Assembly (NCBI RefSeq): GCF_038502225.1
Contig: NC_091307.1
Location: 20,040,032-20,104,031, forward strand
Length of the DNA stretch: 64,000 nucleotides
Reading direction: 5' to 3'
From: Cherax quadricarinatus
Taxonomy: Eukaryota; Arthropoda; Malacostraca; Decapoda; Parastacidae
Positions 9,437 through 20,823 of this stretch are shown here, one piece after another. Each line of letters starts with the position of its first letter. The first letter of the stretch is position 1. Both the position numbers and the translations under genes were made by a program. A model generated the notes under the pieces. It worked only from the letters and a program-made list of their open reading frames with translations. It was not told the DNA's origin and made no database searches.

Positions 9437-9672
9437 AACCTTTGTGAAGAAATATACCGCCATAAAGACAGAACTGGACAGTGCCCCTCATTCTGTGAGT
9501 GAATATATCGCCATTACTACAATACTGAGTAGTGGCACTCATGTGAGTGAACAGCGCTATAACGACAGCACTCGGGAGTGCCACTCGTCCTATGAGTGAA
9601 TATCTTTCTATACCAACAGCACTGTGCAGTGCTGGGTATGCGGGACCACTCATAGGACGAGTGCCCCCCCCC
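9437..9672 (+). repeat. degenerate 50-65-bp minisatellite
   Basis: Repeated units contain a near-palindromic core CACTCATnnnATGAGTGAA and CAGTACTGAGCAG-like spacers. The same unit in opposite orientation makes up the array at 31385-31605, so this is a dispersed minisatellite family. A C-run follows at 9665-9677. Confidence 0.55.
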
Positions 9673-9870
9673 CCCCGCATACCTTACTGGGTGGCAGGCT
9701 GGTGCACCAATAGCCTCACTGATCTTGTCAAAAAAGAGAGAGAAAGAGGCCTAGTTTGAGACCGGGACACGGAGACGATGTCCGCTCTAACCATCGTCGG
9801 ATAACCTGGCACCTTTTGTTTCTTGTTCATTGTATTTGTTTTCGTTGTTTCGGAAACAGTTATTGTCAGG

Positions 9871-10142
9871 CCTCTGAGGAGAAGCAGAAGCCTCTGAGAG
9901 GAAGCAGAAGCCTCTGGGGGGAAGCAGAAGTCTCTGAGGGGCATCAGAAGCCGCGGAGGGGAAGCAGAAGCACTTCCTCTAAAAGACTGAGGGGGAGAAG
10001 CCTCTGGGGGGAAGCTGAAGCCTCTGAGGGGCAGCAGAAGCCTCTGAGGCGAAGTAGAAGCCTCGGAGGGAAAGCAGAAGCCTCGGAGGGGAAGCAGAAG
10101 CCTCGGAGGGGAAGCAGAAGCCTCTCAGGGGAAGCAGAACCA
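9871..10142 (+). repeat. 20-bp minisatellite, about 13 copies
   Basis: Units of GAAGCAGAAGCCTCTGAGGG start at 9881, 9901, 9921 and so on, every 20 bp. One unit near 9971-9995 is rearranged. Frames on both strands here are products of the array. Confidence 0.9.
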
Positions 10143-10208
10143 GCTGATAATAACATATAAAGAATCTCTTTTTTTTTTGTCTCATATTGACTAGAAAAAA
10201 AAGTTGGA

Positions 10209-10425
<217 letters not shown>

Positions 10426-11075
10426 CTCTGCCCTCCTGCTCTCCTCTTCACACTCTCTCTTCTCCGTATTCCAATTCTTCTTCACCATCCGTCTCTCTTT
10501 TCCTATCTTATTCCTCGCTTCCGTCTCTCCCTTTCCTTCTCTCGTCTCTCCCTTTCCCCTCTCCATCTCTCATATCCCTCCTTTCCCTTCCATCTCTCTT
10601 TTCTCCATCCCATTGCCCTCTACTCCCTCCATTGCCATTTTCTTCCTCCCATTTCCTCTTTTGCCCATTCCTCTCCTTTCACTCCATTTCTCTTTTCCCT
10701 CCTATTCTTCTTCAGTCCCATTCTCCTTCAGTCCCATTCTCCCTCCCATACCCATTTCTTCAATTTTCCTCTCTTCTTAAACATTCCACTTCCCCCCCCC
10801 CCCCTCATATTTCTCTCTCCTCCCACCCATTTCCTTTTTCCCCGCACATGTTTCTCTGCTGTTCCCATCTTCCTCTGCCACACAGCCCGGGGCGGTAGCG
10901 TCGCTACGATGGTCGCCGTAAGCCATTGGAAATTGTAGAACTTTAAAAATAGTCTGCGATCTTTTTTTTAACGTGTGTGTGTTCGTCTGGGGATCGTGGG
11001 ATTAATTGGTTCTTTCCCAGTGCACATTCAAACACGGACCCTTTCAGAACTTCTCATGCATACACGGTGATATGT
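10426..11075 (+). other. pyrimidine-rich tract and spacer
   Basis: Almost pure C and T to about 10870, with a C-run at 10793-10804 and short repeats such as CAGTCCCATTCTCC near 10712. It probably decayed from the neighbouring (TC)n array. No gene is seen. Confidence 0.6.
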
Positions 11076-11135
11076 TGTTGTTGGAGAGGTGGTGGTTTGT
11101 GGTGGTGGTTTGTGGTGGTGGTGGTGGTGGTAGGA
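11076..11135 (+). repeat. (GGT)n trinucleotide repeat
   Basis: GGTGGTTTGTGGTGGTGG-type triplets with a pure core at about 11113-11132. Confidence 0.8.
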
Positions 11136-11204
11136 ACTAAAGTGCTTGGAATAGGTGGTCGTGACGGTCTCTTACTAGCCCTATATGTTCTCAACTCTCT
11201 GTAG

Positions 11205-11345
11205 TTGCAGAGGGCGAGTCTCAGCTCTTGGCCCCACTTCATCGTTGGCCGCTACAGGGGTTCAAATCCTGGCTTCTAGAGCCCTATTGTGTCTTTTTCG
11301 TAAAAGTATGTGCGGATCTTGCCTGCCTTCTTCAGAGTGACGGAA
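11205..11345 (-). mobile_element. LINE 3' tail relic
   Basis: GGGCGAGTCTCAGCTCTTGG and CCCCACTTC match, in reverse, the tail GAAGAGGCGGGGCCAGGAGC at 20617. The GGTTCAAATCC at 11264 looks like a B box, but it lies inside this tail and has no A box, so I do not call a tRNA. Confidence 0.5.
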
Positions 11346-12033
11346 GAGAGGAGAAAGTCGCAAACGGAAGGACTGGTTTAATTAATAGAGTAACTGAGAA
11401 GCAAACGAGTGGAAGGATGCTTGCTAGAAAGACAGGGAGGAGGCACTAATATCTCCTGGAGGGGGGGTTGGAGTGCAAGATAAGGGGGGAGAGTAAGAGC
11501 TGGTGATTCAATATAGATATGAAAGAGAAACAGCTTAGTATAAATTTAAACAAGATGCTGAAAGTAGGAAAGAAGAAAAAAAAGGAGGCAAGGAATGAGT
11601 GGAGAACATGTAGGTGTGTGTGAACAAAGGTGGAGGAGTGAGCTAGTGAAGGGTTACTGCCCCAGGGATGCAGTAGTGTGCCAGGCTTAGTTATTAAGGG
11701 AGAGTTACACTCATAGGATGTTGCTGGTCGAACTGCAGTGTGGGAGGTTTCCTGACGGCCTCTTCTACTTCTCTGTTGGTTTTGATTGATGAGGCCGCGG
11801 TGTTATTCCATGAGGTTACTGGGTCGTTCCATTGGAGAAAGCACTTATATGTAGGTGAAATCCCAGAGACCTAAAGAGTGCAGACATAGCTTCTTAGCAT
11901 AAAGGGCAGTACAGCTCTAGCCGAAAATTACACGCTAGTGGCTCTTAACATCTCGCTTCATAAAAGTCTTCGAAAGGGTAATGAGACATCAAATTACAAA
12001 TTTTATGGAAGAGCACAACTTGTACTCTTCCAG
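11346..12033. other. unassigned region
   Basis: A purine-rich patch at 11440-11640 followed by unique sequence. No coding signal. One piece near 11705 (ACACTCATAGGATG) resembles a single unit of the 55-bp minisatellite family. Confidence 0.35.
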
Positions 12034-12067
12034 GCTGATCAGACACTTGTACAAGTGTCTGATCAGC
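12034..12067. repeat. perfect 34-bp palindrome
   Basis: GCTGATCAGACACTTGT is followed directly by its reverse complement. The sequence to the right (AGCTGGGTTGTGATGATTAT) resembles a CR1-like 3' end, GATCAGCCGGGCTGTGG, so the palindrome may be a fold-back at a LINE fragment edge. Confidence 0.9.
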
Positions 12068-12149
12068 TGGGTTGTGATGATTATGTGGGCCTTCCTACTT
12101 CTAACACAGCCTAGTCAAATCAGCCAGTCAGCAGGGAAGACTGGTGTCA

Positions 12150-12424
12150 TGGGGGGGGGGTTCAGTTACGTGGATTGGGTAAGAATACTCAAGTAGGCTG
12201 TAAGTACGTATAATTATAACGGAATATATGGGAAGCACCAGGCCCGTCCTGCCTCTCTGCTCTCTATCTTAAGACTCGCTCACCAGTGATGCCTAGGGGT
12301 GAGCCGCGTTCAAAAACTTGCTGTGGTCAGCTGTAACGTCAGTGAATAACAGTGATTCACACGGACGGTTGGTAGTGAGTCATACTACTGGTAACTGGTT
12401 ACTAGGAACTGATACTACTAAGAG
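12150..12424 (+). repeat. 275-bp dispersed repeat, copy 1
   Basis: It starts after a G-run with TTCAGTTACGTGGATTGGGT and ends near GGTTACTAGGAACTGATACT. A copy about 95 percent identical lies at 13139-13420, and an older one at 55943-56222. The leading TGTGGGGG of the other copies and the direct-repeat spacing suggest LTR-like ends of a short element. Confidence 0.7.
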
Positions 12425-13138
12425 CTCGGCGACGCCAACGTATGTCGTCCCGACATGCAGCTAATACAACTAGAGACGGCAGGCGTACGGCTTGGGCTAA
12501 TTTTATACAATGTCAAAGTACACAATTGAACATTATAACATACATAAGTAGCATATTGGAATGGAAGCTAATGTAACTGACTGTAATGAAACTTACTGTA
12601 ATGAAACTGTAATGAAATTGTAATACATTACAAGGTATGATATAGCACAACTCATAGAATGAGACTCAACATTGGGATTACACAGTAGAAGTGATAAAAA
12701 AAATTTGATCGATGGCTCGGTATTCATGTGATCTGTGGATTCTGAGGAAGAAATATATACAAAGAAAGAAATGTTTAACAGAAGGCAGACGTGGTGCACT
12801 CAAATCTAGACTGTTAAATCTCAGAATTCGGAGAGAACGTGAACACGAAAAAAAATCTTGAATATTAATAAGTTAATACTGTAATTATTCATTTATACAG
12901 GTTATTTGCATTTAACCCCAACTCTGCTAGTGTGAGATTGACATATGCAGAATGGGTGTCTTTTTGGGGGGATCAAACTCTGTTGCACTGGCTAACTCAT
13001 GCCGTGTTTGAGGCAGATCTGAATTGGTAGTGACAAATGATACTTGAAGATTTCTCAATACCTGTCGTGTACATAGGGAATAACGACATTCAGGTTGATC
13101 GTCTGACTGAGTATTAGAGGTGGAGGGTACAGGATTGT
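12425..13138. other. 714-bp interval between two direct repeats
   Basis: AT-rich, with no gag, protease, RT or integrase frame. If the flanking repeats are LTRs, this would be the internal region of a non-coding miniature element. No primer-binding site is obvious to me. Confidence 0.4.
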
Positions 13139-13420
13139 GGGGGGGGGGTTCGATTACGTGGATTGGGTAAGAATACTCACGTAGGCTGTAAGTACGTGTA
13201 ATTATAAGGAAATATATGGGAAGCACCAGGCCCGCTCTGCCTCTCTGCTCTCTATCTTAAGACTCGCTCACCAGTGATGCCTAGGGGTGAGCGGCGTTCA
13301 AAAACTTGCTGTGGTCAGCTGTAACGTCAGTGAATAACACTGATTCACACGGACGGTTGGTAGTGAGTCATACTACTGGTAACTGGTTACTGGTTACTAG
13401 GAATTGTTACTACTGAGACT
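13139..13420 (+). repeat. 275-bp dispersed repeat, copy 2
   Basis: A direct copy of 12150-12424, beginning with a G-run and TTCGATTACGTGGATTGGGT. It has one extra CTGGTTA unit near 13385-13397. Its end, TACTACTGAGACT, matches the end of the older copy at 56222. Confidence 0.7.
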
Positions 13421-14152
13421 GGCCCCAAGCTTTGCTGCCTGCTAGAAGTGCCCTCGAAACCTGTTACGGGTATGACCGGTTTTGCTGACTTCTGGCATCC
13501 AGTGCCAGGTCGTATTATACTCTTGAAATTGTAAATGATGAGTAGTGTGGTGGCGTGACTGGAGGATGTTGTGGGTGAATGGCTGGATCCGTCACCCACC
13601 TTCCCTCTAATATACATAAAAAAAACAGTATGGGGCGCATCCGCCGCGGTGTTTTGAGTGTGTAAATGTGTGGGCGGCGGTGACTTAAGGGCGGCATGAA
13701 TTACAACAGGAGGTGGCGTGAGAAATGGCACCCGACGAGACCCCTACTCAGCTGCCACACACACTGATGGTGGGGCAGTGAGAGAGAGAGAGAGAGAGGG
13801 GGAAAAGGAAGATTATTTAAACATAATTGGGTTCATCTACATTATACCGCTACCTTACTCTACAAGATAGGTACATTGTTGGAACCAAAGCTATTCATGT
13901 TTCCGTTTTTTGTGTTCCATCTCATAAGATGAGTTTTGTATATTAAAGAGAGAGGAAATGGGCGAAAAAGGCAGTGGAAAAGACGCTCGTTTCCTCCCGA
14001 TAAATTAGTGGATACAGGAAGGGCTGTCAGGAGCAGACAAGGTGAGGCCACGATTGCTCCCTGGTTGTGTTGACCAGCTGCTGTCGCCGCTCAGTTTTTC
14101 CCAGCACAGGGTAAGTTAGTAAAGTTGGTATATGACAGAGATAGGTTTGCTG

Positions 14153-14156
<4 letters not shown>
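13421..14156. other. unassigned region with a short (GA)n
   Basis: It holds a (GA)n run at 13779-13798 and otherwise unique sequence. The GC-richer part at 13540-13740 has short frames on minus but no recognisable domain. Confidence 0.4.

Positions 14157-14250
<94 letters not shown>
14157..14250. repeat. (TA)n microsatellite
   Basis: About 94 bp of nearly pure TA, directly abutting the terminal TGTCGTGCCGAATA of the next element. Confidence 0.95.

Positions 14251-15135
<885 letters not shown>

Positions 15136-15222
<87 letters not shown>
15136..15222. repeat. (TA)n microsatellite
   Basis: Pure TA between the MITE-like copy B and a SINE tail. Confidence 0.95.
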
Positions 15223-15228
<6 letters not shown>

Positions 15229-15365
15229 AACCACGAACGAGTGGTATTGATCACTAACAACACTGCACTAGCCAAGGACTCGAACACATGCTGCTTTGGC
15301 CTCTGGGTTCGAGTCCTTGGCTTTTATATTATTGTAACCACTCGTTCGTGGTTACAATAATATAA
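15223..15365 (-). repeat. tRNA-derived SINE, rearranged with palindromic tail
   Basis: On minus, the sequence holds the B box region (GTGTTCGAGTCCTTGGCTAG), then GTGCAGTGTTGTTAGTGATC, and the tail CCACTCGTTCGTGGTTACAA. A second B-box piece on plus (GGGTTCGAGTCCTTGGC, about 15304-15320) follows, with another copy of the tail. The arms TTATTGTAACCAC and GTGGTTACAATAA at 15330-15362 form a hairpin. The locus appears to be two SINE fragments in opposite orientation. Confidence 0.55.
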
Positions 15366-15492
15366 AATACTGCTCGTTGTGCTAGTACACCAAACAAGGA
15401 CTAGAATGAAATTAGCCTACAGTCATCCACACCATCGTGTGTCCTTGGGTAGCGAGCACAACATTCAGTTCTGCTGGGTGCGCTACTGTTAA

Positions 15493-15591
15493 GGATCGTA
15501 TGGTCGAATGGATTAAGGCGTCATGTGTTTTCGGCCACCATGAGGCAGGCCAAAGCAGCATGGGTTCGAATCCTTGGCTAGTGCAGTGTTG

Positions 15592-15592
<1 letters not shown>
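15493..15592 (+). repeat. tRNA-derived SINE head
   Basis: A box TGGTCGAATGGATTAAGGCG at about 15501 and B box GGGTTCGAATCC at about 15561, then CTTGGCTAGTGCAGTGTTGT running directly into (TA)n. This is the clearest tRNA-like head in the window. Its 3' tail is replaced by the microsatellite. Confidence 0.65.

Positions 15593-15676
<84 letters not shown>
15593..15676. repeat. (TA)n microsatellite
   Basis: Pure TA joining a SINE head to a hammerhead-like motif. Confidence 0.95.
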
Positions 15677-15679
<3 letters not shown>

Positions 15680-15715
15680 GGAAGCGTTTCGATCCTGGTA
15701 CCTTGGTCACTCCTG
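15677..15715 (-). repeat. hammerhead-like stem-loop relic
   Basis: The minus strand reads GGA, GUGACCAA, stem GGUAC/GGAUC with a mismatch, GAAACGCU, then UCC. GGA/UCC gives three base pairs of stem I. The core is degraded. Confidence 0.35.
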
Positions 15716-16062
15716 CTTACAGCGTAAGTTGTCCTCTCAGTGGAAGGAGGCAACTGTAGGCCCATTCATCTAAGAATATCCGATGAATTAAAGATCAGCC
15801 TCCCACTCGTTGGATGGAACATCATTGTTTTTAATGCAATATGTATATAATAATAATAACCAGAAAAGAAGTGTGAGTTGCTTAGCAGGCACGAACCAAG
15901 TGTCACCGGCACACTTCAGAACACGTGTCCAGACACATAGTAAAAGCACACTTGGTATAAACCAAACCTTTTAAACATTTCGCTCTGGGTAAAACTATCC
16001 AGAGCTAAGCGTTGTTATAATCGTGTAATCTGTGTCAAGTATCTATCTTGCTTGTCGGTAAT
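15716..16062. other. unassigned spacer
   Basis: Unique sequence with a short (AAT)n near 15848. No gene is seen. Confidence 0.35.
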
Positions 16063-16290
16063 GCCTTCCTTCAAAGAACACGTCCTGACAAAGCTGCAAG
16101 CACTGGAGATAGCTTCAGCCTGTCTTGCTAGAGCACTTGTCGTGACACAGCAACAAGCACTGGAGCTCTTTGCTTCTATCCTATCTTCCAGGAATACGTG
16201 TCATGACAACGCAGCAAGTGTTGGAGATCTCTGGTTGTATCCTGCCTTCCAAGAGTACATGTGACAAAGCAACAAGCACTAGAGATGGCT
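16063..16290 (+). repeat. 57-61-bp degenerate tandem repeat, 4 copies
   Basis: Each unit holds TGACAAAGCAACAAGCACTG followed by GAGAT. The CAAGCACT word falls at 16097, 16154, 16215 and 16273. The units are well diverged, so the array is old. Confidence 0.65.
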
Positions 16291-17019
16291 CCACCTTGTT
16301 ATCTCAGCGATTATTTTTAAGGCGGATCTCTTAAGGTAACCCTTAAAGGAGCAGTGAATCCAATGTCAATACAGATGACTGCACTTGAGCTTTAACTTAT
16401 GTAAAACAACCACACACTGCCCCAGAGATACTCTCATCACCAAACTAGCTTTTAGTATGTCTTCCGTACTTCGTTGTCAGTGTGATAGCTAACTTTCAGT
16501 ATGATTTCTTCCATAATTCGTTGTCGTTGTGATTTGTTCCTTATTAGCTGACAGTGTGATGATCAGTGAGATCAGAATCGCATGGTAAAGGAATTTCCTG
16601 GTTTCACAAATCTTGTTCGTTATTAAGGCTCTGGAAGATGTGGCAGAATTTTGCATAAGACATTTATTTGTTGTTTGTGTAAGTTTACGCTAGATAATTT
16701 CCTCCATCGGTCTTACAGGTACTTCGGAAACGCCTGTGTTTCATGTCCTGTCATAGCACTGTGGAAGGTAAATATGTAAATATGACCTTCCCCATTTCTT
16801 CCCCGTCATCTTCCCATCCCCACCATAATTAAGGATGGTCTTGGTTAGTTAGATATGTATTTTAATCTGGTTTTCTTCATTTTTTTTATTACGCTTGCAT
16901 TACGTGTGTCTGTTTTTAGTGTATTATTTATACATTTATTATCATGTATAGTGTACAAATATTTTTGCGATGAGATTGTTCTCTTTCTGTGTATGAGCTA
17001 ACCCTTTATATGTATGTAA
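16291..17019. other. unassigned region
   Basis: T-rich unique sequence with no coding or repeat signal that I can name. Confidence 0.35.
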
Positions 17020-17250
17020 AGGTCGAGTCTTAGCTGCTGATCCTGCTTCCTAAATTGGATGTTACTGGGTTCACTCTCTCCTGGTTTCCTGAGCCCTGTC
17101 TTAACTATCCATAAGAAAGTATTGCCTTTATCAGTCCTCTGTCTAGGTTATTCCACTTTTTGACTACTCTAAAGCTGACGATACTTGCTTACATTTCTGT
17201 AGTTCATCTGCGTTTGCAGCTTTCAGCTCTCATCATGTTTCGGCGGGTAA
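17020..17250 (-). mobile_element. LINE 3' end relic
   Basis: TGTAAAGGTCGAGTCTTAGC and the following 200 bp resemble, in reverse, the C-terminal and tail region of the LINE at 39.65-40.16 kb. The frame is lost. Confidence 0.4.
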
Positions 17251-17467
17251 GGGAATGTTGGTGTAGGTGTCTAGTGTTCAGATGTTTAGTGCTGAGAATG
17301 TTTCCCCGTTGCATGTAGCCGCTGCGTGCATCATATAAATAACAAGTATATATTTGCTTCCGTGACAGCTCTTCATCTTGCGTAATGACCAGCCTATGTT
17401 TATGTGTACCTTATGCACACAAACGTCTGGCCTACAAGTTGTCATATATGTATATGTGTATATATAT

Positions 17468-17472
17468 GTATG

Positions 17473-17565
<93 letters not shown>

Positions 17566-17586
17566 ATATATATGTATATATGTATA
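17468..17586. repeat. (TA)n microsatellite at LINE 3' boundary
   Basis: TA repeats with TGTATA interruptions, running up to the short T-run that is the A-tail of the minus-strand LINE. Confidence 0.9.
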
Positions 17587-17657
17587 TTTTTTTTTATCAC
17601 ACTGGTCGATTCCCACCAAGGCAGGGTGGCCCGAAAAAGAAAAACTTTCACCATCAT

Positions 17658-19001
17658 TCACTCCATCACTGTCTTGCCAGAAGGGTGCTTTACACTACAG
17701 TTTTTAAACTGCAACATTAACACCCCTCCTTCAGAGTGCAGGCACTGTACTTCCCATCTCCAGGACTCAAGTCCGGCCTGCCGGTTTCCCTGAACCCCTT
17801 CATAAATGTTACTTTGCTCACACTCCAACAGCACGTCAAGTATTAAAACCATTTGTCTCCATTCACTCCTATCAAACACGCTCATGCATGCTTGCTGGAA
17901 GTCCAAGCCCCTCGCACACAAAACCTCCTTTACCCCCTCCCTCCAACCTTTCCTAGGCCGACCCCTACCCCGCCTTCCTTCCACTACAGACTGATACACT
18001 CTTGAAGTTATTCTGTTTCGCTCCATTCTCTCCACATGTCCGAACCACCTCAACAACCCTTCCTCAGCCCTCTGGACAACGGTTTTGGTAATCCCGCACC
18101 TCCTCCTAACTTCCAAACTACGAATTCTCTGCATTATATTCACACCACACATTGCTCTCAGACATGACATCTCCACTGCCTCCGGCCTTCTCCTCGCTGC
18201 AAAATTCATCACCCATGCTTCACACCCATATAAGAGCGTTGGTAAAACTATACTCTCATACATTCCCCTCTTTGCCTCCAAGGACAAAGTTCTTTGTCTC
18301 CACAGACTCCTAAGTGCACCACTCACCCTTTTCCCCTCATCAATTCTATGATTCACCTCATCTTTCATAGACCCATCCGCTGACACGTCCACTCCTAAAT
18401 ATCTGAATACATTCACCTCCTCCATACTCTCTCCCTCCAATCTGATATCCAATCTTTCATCACCTAATCTTTTTGTTATCCTCATAACCTTACTCTTTCC
18501 TGTATTCACTTTCAATTTTCTTCTTTTGCACACCCTACCAAATTCATCCACCAATCTCTGCAACTTCTCTTCAGAATCTCCCAAGAGCACAGTGTCATCA
18601 GCAAAGAGCAACTGTGACAACTCCCACTTTATGTGTGATTCTTTATCTTTTAACTCCACGCCTCTTGCCAAGACCCTCGCATTTACTTCTCTTACAACCC
18701 CATCTATAAATATATTAAACAACCATGGTGACATCACACATCCTTGTCTAAGGCCTACTTTTACTGGGAAATAATTTCCCTCTTTCCTACATACTCTAAC
18801 TTGAGCCTCACTATCCTCGTAAAAACTCTTCACTGCGTTCAGTAAGCTACCTCCTACACCATACACCTGCAACATCTGCCACATTGCCCCCCTATCCACC
18901 CTGTCATACGCCTTTTCCAAATCCATAAATGCCACAAAGACCTCTTTAGCCTTATCTAAATACTGTTCACTTACATGTTTCACTGTAAACACCTGGTCCA
19001 C
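17658..19001 (-). CDS. RTE-like LINE: RT catalytic core and C-terminal domain
   Basis: A 447-codon frame continuing the RT after the frameshift. MDLEKAYD with the first catalytic Asp is at about residues 26-33, [12 protein letters not shown] near 84-95, [10 protein letters not shown] with the catalytic DD near 131-140, the [10 protein letters not shown] block follows, then [14 protein letters not shown]-terminal region rich in Arg ([23 protein letters not shown]) follows. The first Met is not a true start; it is the point where this frame takes over from the upstream one. All catalytic residues that I can see are kept. Confidence 0.88.
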   Translation of the reverse strand: MDQVFTVKHVSEQYLDKAKEVFVAFMDLEKAYDRVDRGAMWQMLQVYGVGGSLLNAVKSFYEDSEAQVRVCRKEGNYFPVKVGLRQGCVMSPWLFNIFIDGVVREVNARVLARGVELKDKESHIKWELSQLLFADDTVLLGDSEEKLQRLVDEFGRVCKRRKLKVNTGKSKVMRITKRLGDERLDIRLEGESMEEVNVFRYLGVDVSADGSMKDEVNHRIDEGKRVSGALRSLWRQRTLSLEAKRGMYESIVLPTLLYGCEAWVMNFAARRRPEAVEMSCLRAMCGVNIMQRIRSLEVRRRCGITKTVVQRAEEGLLRWFGHVERMERNRITSRVYQSVVEGRRGRGRPRKGWREGVKEVLCARGLDFQQACMSVFDRSEWRQMVLILDVLLECEQSNIYEGVQGNRQAGLESWRWEVQCLHSEGGVLMLQFKNCSVKHPSGKTVME

Positions 19002-20512
19002 ACACCCCTACCTTTCCTAAAGCCTCCTTGTTCATCTGCTATCCTATTCTCCGTCTTACTCTTAATTCTTTCAATAATAACTCTACCATACACTTTGCCA
19101 GGTATACTCAACAGACTTATCCCCCTATAATTTTTGCACTCTCTTTTATCCCCTTTGCCTTTATACAAAGGAACTATGCATGCTCTCTGCCAATCCCTAG
19201 GTACCTTACCCTCTTCCATACATTTATTAAATAATTGCACCAACCACTCCAAAACTATATCCCCACCTGCTTTTAACATTTCTATCTTTATTCCATCAAT
19301 CCCGGCTGCCTTACCCCCTTTCATTTTACCTACTGCCTCACGAACTTCTCCCACACTCACAACTGGCTCTTTCTCACTCCTACAAGATGTTGTTCCTCCT
19401 TGCCCTATACAGGAAATCACAGCTTCCCTATCTTCATCAACATTTAACAATTCCTCAAAATATTCCCTCCATCTTCCCAATACCTCTAACTCTCCATTTA
19501 ATAACTCTCCTCTCCTATTTTTAACTGACAAATCCATTTGTTCTCTAGGCTTTCTTAACTTGTTAATCTCACTCCAAAACTTTTTCTTATTTTCAACAAA
19601 ATTTGTTGATAACATCTCACCCACTCTCTCATTTGCTCTCTTTTTACATTGCTTCACCACTCTCTTAACCTCTCTCTTTTTCTCCATATACTCTTCCCTC
19701 CTTGCATCACTTCTACTTTGTAAAAACTTCTCATATGCTAACTTTTTCTCCCTTACTACTCTCTTCACATCATCATTCCACCAATCGCTCCTCTTCCCTC
19801 CCGCACCCACTTTTCTGTAACCACAAACTTCTGCTGAACACTCTAACACTACATTTTTAAACCTACCCCATACCTCTTCGATCCCATTGCCTATGCTCTC
19901 ATTAGCCCATCTATCCTCCAATAGCTGTTTATATCTTACCCAAACTGCCTCCTCTTTTAGTTTATAAACCTTCACCTCTCTCTTCCCTGATGCTTCTATT
20001 CTCCTTGTATCCCATCTACCTTTTACTCTCAGTGTAGCTACAACTAGAAAGTGATCTGATATATCTGTGGCCCCTCTATAAACATGTACATCCTGAAGTC
20101 TACTCAACAGTCTTTTATCTACCAGTACATAATCCAACAAACTACTGTCATTTCGCCCTACATCATATCTTGTATACTTATTTATCCTCTTTTTCTTAAA
20201 ATATGCATTACCTATAACTAAACCCCTTTCTATACAAAGTTCAATCAAAGGGCTCCCATTATCATTTACACCTGGCACCCCAAACTTACCTACCACACCC
20301 TCTCTAAAAGTTTCTCCTACTTTAGCATTCAGGTCCCCTACCACAATTACTCTCTCACTTGGTTCAAAGGCTCCTATACATTCACTTAACATCTCCCAAA
20401 ATCTCTCTCTCTCCTCTGCATTCCTCTCTTCTCCAGGTGCATACACGCTTATTATGACCCACTTCTCGCATCCAACCTTTACTTTAATCCACATAATTCT
20501 TGAATTTACACA

Positions 20513-20516
<4 letters not shown>
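18980..20516 (-). CDS. RTE-like LINE: endonuclease and N-terminal RT
   Basis: This part nicks target DNA and begins the RT. APE-type endonuclease motifs appear in order: SVYAPG, VVGDLNAKVG, LLDYVLV and SDHFLVVA with its catalytic His. RT block 1 is GKAAGIDGIKIEML and block 2 is NYRGISLLSIPGKV; EQGGFRKGRG (2a) lies just before the break. The open frame continues upstream into (TA)n as an Ile-Tyr run to 20611, but real element sequence starts at about 20516. The N-terminal catalytic motifs before SVYAPG are absent. The frame overlaps the next one by 22 bp because of a single-base indel after GFRKGRG. Confidence 0.85.

Positions 20517-20594
<78 letters not shown>
20517..20594. repeat. (TA)n microsatellite at LINE 5' boundary
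   Basis: Pure TA, about 78 bp, abutting the truncated 5' edge of the RTE-like LINE. Confidence 0.95.
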
Positions 20595-20601
<7 letters not shown>

Positions 20602-20603
20602 CT

Positions 20604-20682
20604 AGTAGCAACCGGTGAAGAGGCGGGGCCAGGAGCTAGGACTCGACCCCTGCAACCACAAATAGGTGAGTACAAATAGGTG

Positions 20683-20716
<34 letters not shown>
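20604..20716 (+). mobile_element. LINE 3' tail with (CA)n
   Basis: GTGAAGAGGCGGGGCCAGGA, GGACTCGACCCCTGCAACCA, then two AAATAGGTGAGTAC units and (CA)n. This is the best tail of its family in the window, and a matching tail ends the LINE at 40160. Only the 3' end is present. Confidence 0.65.
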
Positions 20717-20717
<1 letters not shown>

Positions 20718-20728
20718 AGGATCCTACG

Positions 20729-20818
20729 TTTAGAGCGTCGTGAATTTTCGCTCGCCGTGAGGCGGGCTAAAACAACACGGGTTCGATTCTCCGGCTAGCC
20801 GCAGTGTTGTTATTGATT
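20729..20818 (+). repeat. tRNA-derived SINE head
   Basis: B box GGGTTCGATTCTCC at about 20779 and CGGCTAGCCGCAGTGTTGTT. It matches the SINE at 15493 but has a degraded A-box side. Confidence 0.55.
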
Positions 20819-20823
20819 ATATA

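Larger units (their letters stand above)
17587..20516 (-). mobile_element. RTE-like LINE, nearly intact
   Basis: A 2.9-kb non-LTR retrotransposon on the minus strand. It has an endonuclease domain lacking its N-terminal part, a full RT, a C-terminal domain and a 3' end with a short A-run. Both edges meet (TA)n arrays. It carries one frameshift near 18.98-19.0 kb and otherwise long open frames, so it is young. The clade is inferred from domain order and motif style. Confidence 0.85.

Noticed and set aside
11228..11449. A tRNA gene suggested by GGTTCAAATCC at 11264
   Set aside because: No A box at the right distance and no cloverleaf; the site falls inside a LINE tail relic.
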